Source: Candidatus Tokpelaia sp. JSC161 (GTDB taxonomy: Bacteria; Pseudomonadota; Alphaproteobacteria; Rhizobiales; Rhizobiaceae). Taken from it: a stretch of 64,000 nucleotides of DNA. The translations under genes and the position numbers were made by a program. Below are positions 23,449 through 34,878 of this stretch, piece after piece. Position 1 is the stretch's first letter. Each line of letters opens with the position of its first letter. The notes below the pieces were generated by a model that made no database searches, was not told the origin of the DNA, and saw only the letters and a program-made list of their open reading frames with translations. The stretch is from the NCBI GenBank assembly GCA_003331105.1, contig QEND01000001.1, positions 1 to 64,000 on the forward strand, read 5' to 3'.

Positions 23449-23865
23449 ATGCGAGAGAGCTTTCACTTTGATCTTGTGACACCGAATCGTATTTTGCTTT
23501 CTAAAGCTGTAGCAGAGGTAATTGTTCCTGGAGCCAATGGGTATTTAACTGTGTTAGCTGGACATTCTCCGATGTTAATACGTGTGATTCCAGGATTTTT
23601 ACACGTTAGGTTTTTTGGTGAAGCAGAACAGATATTTGTTATCTTAGATGGTTTTTTTGATATTACCACTGGGGATTGCTCGCTTTTATCAGATTCCGTT
23701 ATCTCTCTTTCTAATTTTGATGAGATTGAGTCTTATATTGCTGCAGCTCACGCTGCACTGGGATCGGCTCCTACAGATGAAATTCGGAATAAAGCAGAAG
23801 AATGTTTCTCTTATCTTAAAAGTGTTTTAAAAGAAAAAAATCTTGTAAATTTTTCTTTATTTTAG
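23449..23865 (+). CDS. atpC: ATP synthase F1 epsilon subunit
   Basis: A 138-residue protein whose N-terminal beta sandwich is recognisable (FHFDLVTPNRILLSKAVAEV, then GYLTVLAGHSPML). The C-terminal helical part is present but divergent. Epsilon links gamma to the c ring and can inhibit ATP hydrolysis. It is the last gene of the operon and is preceded by AGGAGAGA. Confidence 0.92.
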   Translation: MRESFHFDLVTPNRILLSKAVAEVIVPGANGYLTVLAGHSPMLIRVIPGFLHVRFFGEAEQIFVILDGFFDITTGDCSLLSDSVISLSNFDEIESYIAAAHAALGSAPTDEIRNKAEECFSYLKSVLKEKNLVNFSLF

Positions 23866-24302
23866 ATATTTTTCTTTACTTTTTATCTCTCTGTGGAAAC
23901 AGTAATCATTATATTGACGTTGAATCTTTTTTAGATACTGTACCTTGGAAGGCTTTCTGATTCCCTTTTTCGTTTCAGAAATAGAGATGGAGTTTTTTAA
24001 CTTTTCCGCAATTGAAGAGGGTTCAGTCTAGAGGCTCTACATTTTTGTTTCGCAGGTTTTTAGCTGCAAGGGAATGAGAATAGTCTGAAAATTAAAGAGA
24101 GCAGCCTTGAAATTAGGTTTTGTGTTTGTCATCTTGCGGTGCAAAGGAGTTTCTATCTCCAGGGCTCATAGTTTTTCAGACAGAAATGGCTGTCTTGGAT
24201 TGACTTATTTCCCGATTAACCTCCATGAAACATCAGTTTTATGTCTGCTAGGATTTTTTTAGCCATGTGTGTGTTTTTAATTTGAAAAAAAAGGTTATGA
24301 CT
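23866..24302. other. 437-base intergenic stretch between atpC and nrdH
   Basis: No frame encodes a convincing protein on either strand. The one clear element is a hairpin, AGACAG at 24178-24183 pairing with CTGTCT at 24190-24195 around a six-base loop. I see no convincing NrdR box and no recognised riboswitch. It is the second longest gene-free stretch in the window and may hold the nrd promoter or remains of a lost gene. Confidence 0.5.
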
Positions 24303-24524
24303 ATGACTGTTACAATTTACAGTAAGCCTGCCTGTATTCAGTGCTTTGCTACCTGTCGTGCTTTTCAGGACCGTGGTATTAACTTTCATGTAGTTGATAT
24401 TAGCGAAGATTTTAAGGCTTATTCGTTTGTTACAAAGCTGGGTTATCGGCAAGTACCCGTAGTGGTTGCAGGAGATTCGCATTGGGCTGGCTTTCGTCCA
24501 GATATGATTGATCAGGTTCAGTAA
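24303..24524 (+). CDS. nrdH: Glutaredoxin-like NrdH redoxin
   Basis: ATG 24303, eight bases after AAGG, gives a 73-residue protein beginning MTVTIYSKPACIQCFATCRA. It has the CxxC redox pair (Cys11, Cys14) and the NrdH end motif HWAGFRPDMIDQV. It supplies electrons to class Ib ribonucleotide reductase. Upstream ATGs at 24267 and 24297 are in frame but poorly placed. No nrdI lies between it and nrdE, where it would be expected. Confidence 0.93.
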   Translation: MTVTIYSKPACIQCFATCRAFQDRGINFHVVDISEDFKAYSFVTKLGYRQVPVVVAGDSHWAGFRPDMIDQVQ

Positions 24525-24634
24525 AGATATGTTGTTTGAGACGCTGCTCCGCTGTGTTTTAAGAGTCTTGTTTAAAAAAAGTGTAGCGCTTCAATATCAT
24601 ATCTTGAATATATTTTAGGATTTTAGGAAGAGCA

Positions 24635-27755
<3,121 letters not shown>

Positions 27756-27768
27756 TGGAGAATGAAGA

Positions 27769-28185
27769 CTAGTTTTGATTGGCTGTGTCTCGGATTCGCA
27801 TGATCATGGATTGTAATCCGTTTGAACGTTGTCGTGTGAGGTGTTCATAGAGACCTACTTTTTTTAATATTTCTTCCGCGTTCATTTCTAAAATTTCTGA
27901 AGAGCGTTTTCCAGAAAATAAGGAAAGAATAATGTAAACTAACCCTTTCACGATGTGAGCATCTGAATCGCCTTGGAAAGTGAGAATTGGATCATTTTCT
28001 GTGTCAATGCGTTTGCTTAAGATCCATACCTGGCTGATACATCCTGGAACTTTATAGAGATCATTTCTGAAATGATCAGGATAAGGTTTTAATTGTTTAC
28101 CAAGTTCAATGATGTAACGATAACGCTCTTTCCAGTCATCAAGTAAGGAAAATGTTTCTGTAATTTCCTCTATACTCTGTATCAT
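27769..28185 (-). CDS. sufE: Cysteine desulfuration protein SufE
   Basis: The 138-residue product begins MIQSIEEITETFSLLDDWKE. Its sulfur-accepting cysteine lies in KVPGCISQVWI, the SufE active-site motif. SufE takes persulfide sulfur from SufS for iron-sulfur cluster assembly. The gene is convergent with nrdF, 13 bases apart, and divergent from the asd homologue. It stands alone, away from other suf genes. Confidence 0.93.
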   Translation of the reverse strand: MIQSIEEITETFSLLDDWKERYRYIIELGKQLKPYPDHFRNDLYKVPGCISQVWILSKRIDTENDPILTFQGDSDAHIVKGLVYIILSLFSGKRSSEILEMNAEEILKKVGLYEHLTRQRSNGLQSMIMRIRDTANQN

Positions 28186-28232
28186 TGATTGATCCTTAAA
28201 AAAAAGCTCGTTCTTCTAGAAACCTTTTTCTA

Positions 28233-28260
28233 TTGAAATTATAGAATAATTTTTTAGAAT
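28233..28260 (+). promoter_or_regulatory. Possible sigma-70 promoter for the asd homologue
   Basis: TTGAAA (28233-28238) and TAGAAT (28255-28260) are 16 bases apart and lie 44 bases before the ATG at 28304. The position in the divergent sufE-asd gap is sensible, and the AT-rich context is the main caution. Confidence 0.4.
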
Positions 28261-28303
28261 ATAGGCATACTTTAAAGCCTGATGAAAGAAAAAAGAGGAA
28301 CAT

Positions 28304-29335
28304 ATGGGGTTTAAAATTGCAGTTGCCGATGCGACTTGCAGTGTTGGGCGGGAATTGCTTAATGTTCTGAGAGAACGATCTTTCCCAGTCGATGAGGTTG
28401 TTCCACTTGCCTTTCGTAAAAGCTCTGGCATAGAAATTTCCTATGGTGATAGGCTTTTGAAGGTATCTGCGCTGGATCATTACGATTTTTCTGATACTGA
28501 TCTTTGCTTTTTAGCCGTTTCTGATGATCTCTCAAAAAAGGTGGTCCCCCACATTGCTCAATCTGGCTGTACTATTATTGATCATTCATCGGTCTGGAAT
28601 AAAGATCCGGATATTCCCCTTATTGTGCCAGAGGTTAATCCAGAAGCGATTACTGCTTTTAAAAAGCGCAATATTATTGTAAATCCGGATTCTTCTACTA
28701 TTCAGCTTCTTATGGTTTTAAAACCGCTACATGATGTTGCACAAATCAGGAGAGTGATTGTTTCAACATATGAGTCGGTTTCTAATTGCGGTGATGAGGG
28801 GATGAACGAACTTTTTAAACAGTCTCGTTGTGTTTTTTTTGCTGATCCAATGGTTGTCTCTAAAGCATTCAGCAAGCGTATTGCTTTCAACGTTATTCCA
28901 CAGGTTGATAAATTTCTTGAGAACGGTTATACATCTAAAGAATGGAGAATGCTTACTGAAATTCATAAGATACTCGATCCCAAGATTAGATTAGCAGCAA
29001 CGGCTGTCTTGGTGCCTGTTTTTATCGGACATGGCGAGGCGGTCAATGTTGAATTTAAAAATCCTATTTCTTTGGCAAAAGCACGAGACATTTTAGAGAA
29101 TGCGCCTGGAGTCTTCGTGCTACATAGGGGATATATGACACCATACGAGGTTGTTGCTGAAGACGCTGTTTATGTGAGTCGTATTCGGAAGGATCTGACT
29201 GTTAATAACGGGCTTGCTTTTTGGATTGTTTGCGATAACTTGCGCAAGGGAGCTGCTCTTAATGCAATTCAGATTGCTGAATTACTTCTTAAGCGGAGAC
29301 TGCTTTTTCCAAGAGCAAGAAGGGACAGAAAATGA
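28304..29335 (+). CDS. Aspartate-semialdehyde dehydrogenase homologue with substituted active site
   Basis: The 343-residue protein is colinear with rhizobial Asd throughout (IAQSGCTIIDHSSVWNKD, LIVPEVNPEAIT, ADPMVVSKAFSKRIAFNVIP). However, the catalytic NPNCST motif reads NPDSST, so Cys is Ser130. The YQSVSGAGK motif reads YESVSNCGD (Gln to Glu157). TxVRVPVF reads TAVLVPVF (Arg to Leu236), DNSSxxR reads DHSSVWN, and the GATGxVG dinucleotide loop reads ADATCSVG. Only His243 of the usual set remains. The frame is intact, so it is either a pseudoenzyme with another role or a gene early in decay. An active enzyme would feed lysine, diaminopimelate, methionine and threonine synthesis. Confidence 0.88.
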   Translation: MGFKIAVADATCSVGRELLNVLRERSFPVDEVVPLAFRKSSGIEISYGDRLLKVSALDHYDFSDTDLCFLAVSDDLSKKVVPHIAQSGCTIIDHSSVWNKDPDIPLIVPEVNPEAITAFKKRNIIVNPDSSTIQLLMVLKPLHDVAQIRRVIVSTYESVSNCGDEGMNELFKQSRCVFFADPMVVSKAFSKRIAFNVIPQVDKFLENGYTSKEWRMLTEIHKILDPKIRLAATAVLVPVFIGHGEAVNVEFKNPISLAKARDILENAPGVFVLHRGYMTPYEVVAEDAVYVSRIRKDLTVNNGLAFWIVCDNLRKGAALNAIQIAELLLKRRLLFPRARRDRK

Positions 29336-29409
29336 TTTTAAAGTGATTTGTAGCAAAAAAATGAAAATGAAGATGACTATGATTCTTTGTAATGCTTATA
29401 GAGGTTTGA

Positions 29410-30231
29410 GTGTCACGTTTTTACTGGTTCTATTCTAAACTAGCTTTCTTCTTGTGTGTCTTGCTTTGTATCGCTATCGCTCTATCTTCTCTTCTTCATG
29501 CTGAAGAGAAGAATACTATTCGCTTAGGTGTCATGGACGGGGATGAGGCGGATGTATGGCGTGTTGCTAGCGATGTTGCAGAAAGAGAAGGCTTTCATAT
29601 TAAGCTTGTTATTTTTTCGGACTATTCTATTCCTAACGAAGCATTAAGTGCTGGGGATATTGATGCGAATGCTATACAGCATAAGCCATATTTTGATCAT
29701 CAGATTGCTCAGCGTGGGTATAAACTTTCTGTGATCGGGAATACGGCTTTGTTTCCTATGGGCGTTTATTCGCACAAAATCAAGAGTCTTTCTTCATTGC
29801 ATGCTGGGGCGACAGTTGGGATTCCTGATGATCCTTCGAATGAAGGGCGTGCCTTGCGGATTCTTGCTCAGTATGGATTGATTACTCTTAAAAATCCGGA
29901 TGATATTGTTGCAACACCGCTTGATATCAAGTCGAATCCAAAAGACCTGAAATTTCAGGAAATGAATGCTGGAATTGTTGGTCGTGCTATTGATGATTTT
30001 GACATTGTTATTGTAAATAATACATGGATTACAAGTTCTGGTCTAGATCCTTTAAGGGAATCGATTGCTTGGGAAAAACCTGAAAATAATCCTTATAATA
30101 ATGTGATTGCGGTTCGGACGGAGGATTTAGGTCAGCCATGGATAAAGAAGTTGCTGGCAGCTTATCAAAATAATACTGTTCGCCATGAGCTTCAACGTCT
30201 TTTCAAGAAAGGGTTTGCTACCTCTTGGTAA
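29410..30231 (+). CDS. metQ: Methionine ABC transporter substrate-binding protein (NlpA/MetQ family)
   Basis: A 273-residue exported protein with an N-terminal hydrophobic segment (about residues 10-31) and likely cleavage after LLHA. NTIRLGVMDGDEADVWRVAS, NAIQHKPYFDHQIAQRG and GIPDDPSNEGRALRIL match MetQ. No convincing lipobox cysteine is present at the cleavage site, so it may be a soluble periplasmic protein instead of a lipoprotein. It starts with GTG, and its stop lies inside the start region of metN. Confidence 0.9.
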   Translation: MSRFYWFYSKLAFFLCVLLCIAIALSSLLHAEEKNTIRLGVMDGDEADVWRVASDVAEREGFHIKLVIFSDYSIPNEALSAGDIDANAIQHKPYFDHQIAQRGYKLSVIGNTALFPMGVYSHKIKSLSSLHAGATVGIPDDPSNEGRALRILAQYGLITLKNPDDIVATPLDIKSNPKDLKFQEMNAGIVGRAIDDFDIVIVNNTWITSSGLDPLRESIAWEKPENNPYNNVIAVRTEDLGQPWIKKLLAAYQNNTVRHELQRLFKKGFATSW

Positions 30232-31259
30232 ATGATTCTACTCCGCCTCTTCTGGAACTTAGAAATGTATCTCGTTCTTTTTTAGGAGAGAAAGTGCTTG
30301 ATAGTCTTTCTTTCAGAATTCAAAAGGGAGAAATTTTAGGTCTTCTTGGACGGAGTGGTGCAGGAAAATCCACTTTAATCCGCTGTATTAATGGGCTTGA
30401 GCGCATTGATAGTGGGGATATCTTGTTTGAAGGAAAAAATCTATCTCTTGTTAGAGATGAGGAGTATCGTTTGATACAGCGTCGCATCGGTATGATCTTT
30501 CAATATTTTAATTTACTTTCTTCGCAGAGGATTATTGATAATGTAGCTTTACCACTGAAACTTGCAGGAGAAAATAAAATAACCAGACGCAAACGCGCAT
30601 ATGAGTTACTTGATCTTGTTGGGCTCTCTGATAAAGCAAATAGCTATCCTGGACAACTATCTGGGGGGCAACAACAGAGGGTTGCTATTGCACGGGCGTT
30701 GGCTTATAATCCATCAGTTTTACTTTCAGATGAGGCTACATCTGCCCTGGATTCCGAAACAACCCAATCCATTCTTGAACTCCTTGTTAATCTCAATCGG
30801 CAAATGCATTTGACTATCGTTTTGATTACGCACGAGGTGGAAGTCGTTCGTCTTGTTGCTACGCGACTGATTGTGGTTGATCGGGGAAAGATTGTTGAAG
30901 AGGGTTCGATAAAAGATATTTTTATAGGACCACAGAGCGTTGTCACGAGATCACTTCTTCAGATTTTTGTTCCTAGGTTACCAAAAATTATTGCAGAAAA
31001 AATCAATTGTTTTTATGGAAAGGATGCAATTTTTGAGTTTTATATTTCAGGAAAAGAAGCGTCTCAGCCTTTCCTAAATAACCTTGAGGCAGAAACAGGG
31101 GTGGTTGCGCGTATTCTTCAGGGAAGATTTGAGTTCATTCAAAATGAACCGATAGGTTTATTTTTTTTGGCTATAGAGGCGAATCAAAAAAAGATGGATA
31201 TGGCTTATGCATGGCTTAAATGCCATGGAGATAAAAGCGAGCTTGTGGGTTATGTCTAA
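30225..31259 (+). CDS. metN: Methionine ABC transporter ATP-binding protein
   Basis: The 344-residue ATPase has Walker A GRSGAGKSTLIRCING, signature LSGGQQQRVAIARALA, Walker B VLLSDEATSALD and the H-loop ITHEVEVV. The C-terminal about 90 residues form the NIL-type regulatory domain of MetN. The apparent start is a TTG seven bases before the metQ stop codon ends, and no better start is nearby. It overlaps metI by eight bases. Confidence 0.93.
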   Translation: MVNDSTPPLLELRNVSRSFLGEKVLDSLSFRIQKGEILGLLGRSGAGKSTLIRCINGLERIDSGDILFEGKNLSLVRDEEYRLIQRRIGMIFQYFNLLSSQRIIDNVALPLKLAGENKITRRKRAYELLDLVGLSDKANSYPGQLSGGQQQRVAIARALAYNPSVLLSDEATSALDSETTQSILELLVNLNRQMHLTIVLITHEVEVVRLVATRLIVVDRGKIVEEGSIKDIFIGPQSVVTRSLLQIFVPRLPKIIAEKINCFYGKDAIFEFYISGKEASQPFLNNLEAETGVVARILQGRFEFIQNEPIGLFFLAIEANQKKMDMAYAWLKCHGDKSELVGYV

Positions 31260-31926
31260 CATTGAGATACTTTTTAGACTGTTACCAGAAGCTGTTTTCG
31301 ATACATTGTGGATGACATGTGCATCTTCGTTTTTCGCGCTATTGTTCGGTTTGCCGCTTGGGCTCCTCTTATACACGACGTCGTCTGGAAATTTTCGTCA
31401 GAATTTATGGATTCATAGGCCTGTTAGTGTCGTTGTTGATAGTTTACGAACGATTCCATTTATTATTCTTGCTGCAGGTATGATGCCGCTGACGCGTATA
31501 GTTGTTGGGAAAGCGGTTGGCAATGAAGCGATGATTTTTGTTTTATCAGTTTCTGCTATTCCTTTTTACGCGCGTATGGCAGAACTTTCCTTTCGTGGTG
31601 TAGATAAAAATTTAATTGAGGCCGTACGTGTTATGGGGGCAACAAGGTTTCAGATCATTTGGGAGGTAGCTATTCCTGAAGCTTTATCAAGTTTGATAAT
31701 AGGTTTTACCGTGACTGTTATATCTATAGTCGCTGCAAGTGCTATGGCTGGGTTTATAGGAGGGAATGGATTGGGTCGATTAGCTATCAGCTACGGGTAT
31801 CAACGTTATAATCCAGTTGTTATGATTTCTGTTATTTTTATTCTGATTCTATTAAACATTGCTATTCAATGGTTTGGGGATCGGATGGCGCATAAAATAG
31901 AAAAGATAAAAGGATCCGATTGTTAA
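31252..31926 (+). CDS. metI: Methionine ABC transporter permease
   Basis: ATG 31252 gives 224 residues (MSNIEILFRLLPEAVFDTLW), the normal MetI length; the longer frame from 31207 overlaps metN deeply. It has about five hydrophobic spans and the coupling-helix motif EAVRVMGATRFQIIWEVAIPEA reduced to its EAA core. Order Q-N-I differs from the common N-I-Q but keeps all three parts of the importer. Confidence 0.93.
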   Translation: MSNIEILFRLLPEAVFDTLWMTCASSFFALLFGLPLGLLLYTTSSGNFRQNLWIHRPVSVVVDSLRTIPFIILAAGMMPLTRIVVGKAVGNEAMIFVLSVSAIPFYARMAELSFRGVDKNLIEAVRVMGATRFQIIWEVAIPEALSSLIIGFTVTVISIVAASAMAGFIGGNGLGRLAISYGYQRYNPVVMISVIFILILLNIAIQWFGDRMAHKIEKIKGSDC

Positions 31927-32008
31927 ATATTCTTTTCTTGAAATGAAAAATGCTTTACATGAGCTAATAAAATATTTTTTTTATTAAACTGGGAGATGAA
32001 AAACTGAT

Positions 32009-32254
32009 ATGAATCTTTTTTCTCCTCAGCATTTTTTCCCAATTCTTCTTTTGCTGCTTCTTTTATTTGGTCGAGGAAGAATTTCTGAATTCATGGGAGA
32101 GCTTGCACAAGGAATTAAAAGCTTTAAAAGAGGTTTGGAGGAAGATGTCATAGGAGAAGATAAGAATTTTTCAAAAAAAGAAGAGGTGAATGACCCACAT
32201 CATTCTAAGAATCCTGTATCGCGTGATGCTTCTTCCTCTGAAAATGTTTCTTGA
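32009..32254 (+). CDS. tatA: Twin-arginine translocase subunit TatA
   Basis: An 81-residue protein with a single N-terminal membrane helix (PILLLLLLLFGRGRISEFMG) followed by the amphipathic helix ELAQGIKSFKRGLEED and a charged tail. TatA oligomers form the passage for folded Tat substrates. The GRGRISEFMG form is typical of rhizobia. tatB and tatC follow directly. Confidence 0.93.
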   Translation: MNLFSPQHFFPILLLLLLLFGRGRISEFMGELAQGIKSFKRGLEEDVIGEDKNFSKKEEVNDPHHSKNPVSRDASSSENVS

Positions 32255-32289
32255 TAGCAGCCGGGGCTACTAAAAATGGCGGTATGGTT

Positions 32290-32607
32290 ATGTTAGGAAT
32301 AGATGGATTAGAACTATTACTTATTATTTTTCTTTTGATTCTTGTTGTTGGTCCAAAAGACCTTCCTAAGGTGATGCGTGTCTTGGGAAATATCCGAGCA
32401 CGAATGCATGTAGTTTTTCAGGAATTGCAGGATCATTTAAGGGTATTTATGGATGAGTCTGAGAGAAATGAGAGACATGAAGGAAGAGATTCTTTGAAAA
32501 AAGATTCGAATCCGAAAAGGATCATAGCTCACAAGACTTGTAAGAATGAGGCTGTGTGTTCTGATGAACGGCTTTCTCGTGATGACAAGCTATCGAAGGG
32601 TTTTTAA
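32290..32607 (+). CDS. tatB: Twin-arginine translocase subunit TatB
   Basis: From ATG 32290 the protein has 105 residues, MLGIDGLELLLIIFLLILVV followed by GPKDLPKVMRVLGNIRAR, the TatB membrane helix and hinge. ATG 32284 and a TTG at 32251 that overlaps the tatA stop are alternative starts. TatB with TatC binds twin-arginine signal peptides. The C-terminal tail is short and poorly conserved. Confidence 0.88.
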   Translation: MLGIDGLELLLIIFLLILVVGPKDLPKVMRVLGNIRARMHVVFQELQDHLRVFMDESERNERHEGRDSLKKDSNPKRIIAHKTCKNEAVCSDERLSRDDKLSKGF

Positions 32608-32610
32608 AGC

Positions 32611-33387
32611 GTGAATCTTGAAAATTCTAAAAGTGATTTGAGTTGTTCTTCTTTCATTGAGCATCTAGAAGAATTTCGGCGTCGCCTGATTCTCTCTTTA
32701 CTTATGTTTTTTGTGAGTTTCATGCTCTGTTTTATGATCAAGGAGTATCTTCTGAATTTTTTATTACTTCCTTATAAATGGGCTATGACCCTTTCGGGTG
32801 GAGATCCTGATTTAATTCGTCTGCAGTCAACGCAAGTTCTTGAGACATTTGTAACAAAGGTGAAGATTTCTGCTTTCGGTGGTGTGATTCTTTCTTTTCC
32901 CTTTGTGGCTTTTGAGGCGTATTGCTTTATTGCACCAGGTTTGTATAGAAAGGAACGTATGGCCTTTGTTCCTTTTTTGATTGCTGCACCTCTTTTATTT
33001 CTTATCGGAGCAGCTTTTGTTTATTACCTTGTTGCACCGCTTGTTTTTTGGTTTGGTCTTTCACAACAGTTAACATTAGATACGCGTCTTCATATTGATT
33101 TTATTGCTAAGATCTCTGAGTATTTAAGTTTTATGACGTCGCTGATTTTGGCATTTGGCTTTGTCTTTCAATTGCCTGTAGTCACTACACTGCTCATTAG
33201 GATCAAATTATTGAATTATACTACGTTGGTAGCAATGCGCAAATGGGCTTGTATTGCAGCTTTTATTCTTGCTGCGATGGTTACTCCATCGGATCTATTG
33301 AGTATGTTAGCTCTTGCCTTACCAACAGTCCTGCTTTACGAAATTTCTATTTTTTTAGCGCGTGCTGTTGAGAAAAAACATAGATAA
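32611..33387 (+). CDS. tatC: Twin-arginine translocase subunit TatC
   Basis: A 258-residue, six-helix membrane protein. The cytoplasmic N terminus has SFIEHLEEFRRRLILSL, where the FxxHLxELRxR glutamates contact the twin-arginine motif. AFGFVFQLPVVTTLL and the loop AAMVTPSDLLSMLALALP are diagnostic. It starts with GTG three bases after tatB, completing the tatABC operon. Confidence 0.95.
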   Translation: MNLENSKSDLSCSSFIEHLEEFRRRLILSLLMFFVSFMLCFMIKEYLLNFLLLPYKWAMTLSGGDPDLIRLQSTQVLETFVTKVKISAFGGVILSFPFVAFEAYCFIAPGLYRKERMAFVPFLIAAPLLFLIGAAFVYYLVAPLVFWFGLSQQLTLDTRLHIDFIAKISEYLSFMTSLILAFGFVFQLPVVTTLLIRIKLLNYTTLVAMRKWACIAAFILAAMVTPSDLLSMLALALPTVLLYEISIFLARAVEKKHR

Positions 33388-33409
33388 AAGCTTGGTAGGA
33401 TGAATTGAT

Positions 33410-34693
33410 ATGCTTGATATGAAATGGATCAGACACAATCCACAGGCTCTAGATGAGGCTCTTGGAAAAAGACATTGTGAGCCACAGTCTTCAGCTATTT
33501 TGTTTGCTGATCAGAAAAGGCGTAGCCTCCTTTCCAAACTAGAAGGAGTGCAAGCGCACCGTCATGCCCTTTCGAGAGAAATTGGGAAAGCTTTGGAAGG
33601 AGGGGACTTAGTCAGGGGTGAAATGTTGAAACAGGAGGTATCTCAGCTGAAGGCATCTCTCTCTGTGCTTGAGGATGAGAAGCGTAATCTCACTCAGATT
33701 CTTGAAGATATGTTGTTATCTTTGCCAAATCTTCCTCTTGAAGATGTTCCTTTTGGAAGAAATAAGGCCGATAATATAGAAATAAGGCGTTTTAACGTGT
33801 CGCGTTCTTTTGATTTTATACCAAAACAACACTATATTTTAGGAGATTTTTTGGGAGGAATGGATTTTGATCGAGCGACTCGTATGTCTGGGGCACGCTT
33901 TGCGGTCCTTTTTGGTGAACTTGCATGCTTGGAAAGAGCTATAGGTCAGTTTATGATCGACTTACATACGCGTGAACATGGGTATCGCGAGGTTGCTCCA
34001 CCATTCTTAGTTCGTACAAAAGCTGTTGTTGGAACAGCGCAGTTGCCGAGATTCTCAGATGATTTATTCAAAACACTCGATGACCGTTGGCTTATTCCGA
34101 CAGGTGAGGTCCCTTTAACGAATCTCGTGCAAGAAGAAATGGTTCATTCTTCAAGTTTACCTTTACGGTTTACAGCCCTGACTCCTTGTTTCCGTTCTGA
34201 AGCTGGATCAGCTGGACGTGATACTCGCGGTATGTTGCGTCAGCATCAATTTTGGAAGGTAGAAATGGTTTCTATTACAGATTTGCAGTCCTCTCAGGAG
34301 GAGTTAGAGCGTATGACACTTTGTGCTGAAGAGGTTTTGAAACGGCTTGAATTACCCTTTCGTACAGTTTTATTATGCACGGGGGATATGGGTTTTAGTG
34401 CTTGTAAGACTTACGATATTGAAGTCTGGTTACCGGGTAAAGAGCAGTATATCGAGATTTCTAGTTGTTCTCTTTGTGGAGAGTTTCAGGCAAGACGCAT
34501 GAATGCTCGTTATTTTGATGAAGGTGAAAAAGATATCCATTTTGTTCAGACCCTCAATGGTTCCGGTCTTGCGGTTGGGCGTTGTCTGATTGCTGTCATG
34601 GAGAATTATCAGCAGGCAGATGGGCGTATTGCTGTTCCTGATTCTCTGAGACCATATATGGGAGGGCTTGAGATGATTGGGGACTCTCGTTAA
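33410..34693 (+). CDS. serS: Seryl-tRNA synthetase
   Basis: The 427-residue class II synthetase has the N-terminal coiled-coil arm (about residues 30-105). Motif 2 reads [20 protein letters not shown] and motif 3 [19 protein letters not shown], ending [11 protein letters not shown]. It charges tRNA-Ser and indirectly supplies selenocysteine tRNA where present. The tat-serS order is conserved in rhizobia, but surE and pcm, which commonly follow, are absent. Its stop codon lies inside a terminator hairpin. Confidence 0.96.
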   Translation: MLDMKWIRHNPQALDEALGKRHCEPQSSAILFADQKRRSLLSKLEGVQAHRHALSREIGKALEGGDLVRGEMLKQEVSQLKASLSVLEDEKRNLTQILEDMLLSLPNLPLEDVPFGRNKADNIEIRRFNVSRSFDFIPKQHYILGDFLGGMDFDRATRMSGARFAVLFGELACLERAIGQFMIDLHTREHGYREVAPPFLVRTKAVVGTAQLPRFSDDLFKTLDDRWLIPTGEVPLTNLVQEEMVHSSSLPLRFTALTPCFRSEAGSAGRDTRGMLRQHQFWKVEMVSITDLQSSQEELERMTLCAEEVLKRLELPFRTVLLCTGDMGFSACKTYDIEVWLPGKEQYIEISSCSLCGEFQARRMNARYFDEGEKDIHFVQTLNGSGLAVGRCLIAVMENYQQADGRIAVPDSLRPYMGGLEMIGDSR

Positions 34694-34713
34694 ACGAGTG
34701 TCTGTTTTTTTTT
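34682..34713 (+). terminator. Rho-independent terminator overlapping the serS stop codon
   Basis: GACTCTCGT (34682-34690) pairs with ACGAGTGTC (34694-34702) with one T-T mismatch around a three-base loop. After TG comes a run of nine T bases (34705-34713). The serS TAA lies within the hairpin, so the coding end and terminator share sequence. Confidence 0.8.
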
Positions 34714-34878
34714 GTTTTTGCGCAGGTATAGCAAACTTTAGAAAACTCATTGCCGCTTTTTTAGAAGATTTCTGTATCTTAGTGATTTCTCTTTCGTGAT
34801 GTTCTCTGATTGTTCTATATGAACAAGAAGGAGGATGGATAGCAGCTTATGCCTGCGTATCTATCTATAGGTGGTGAT

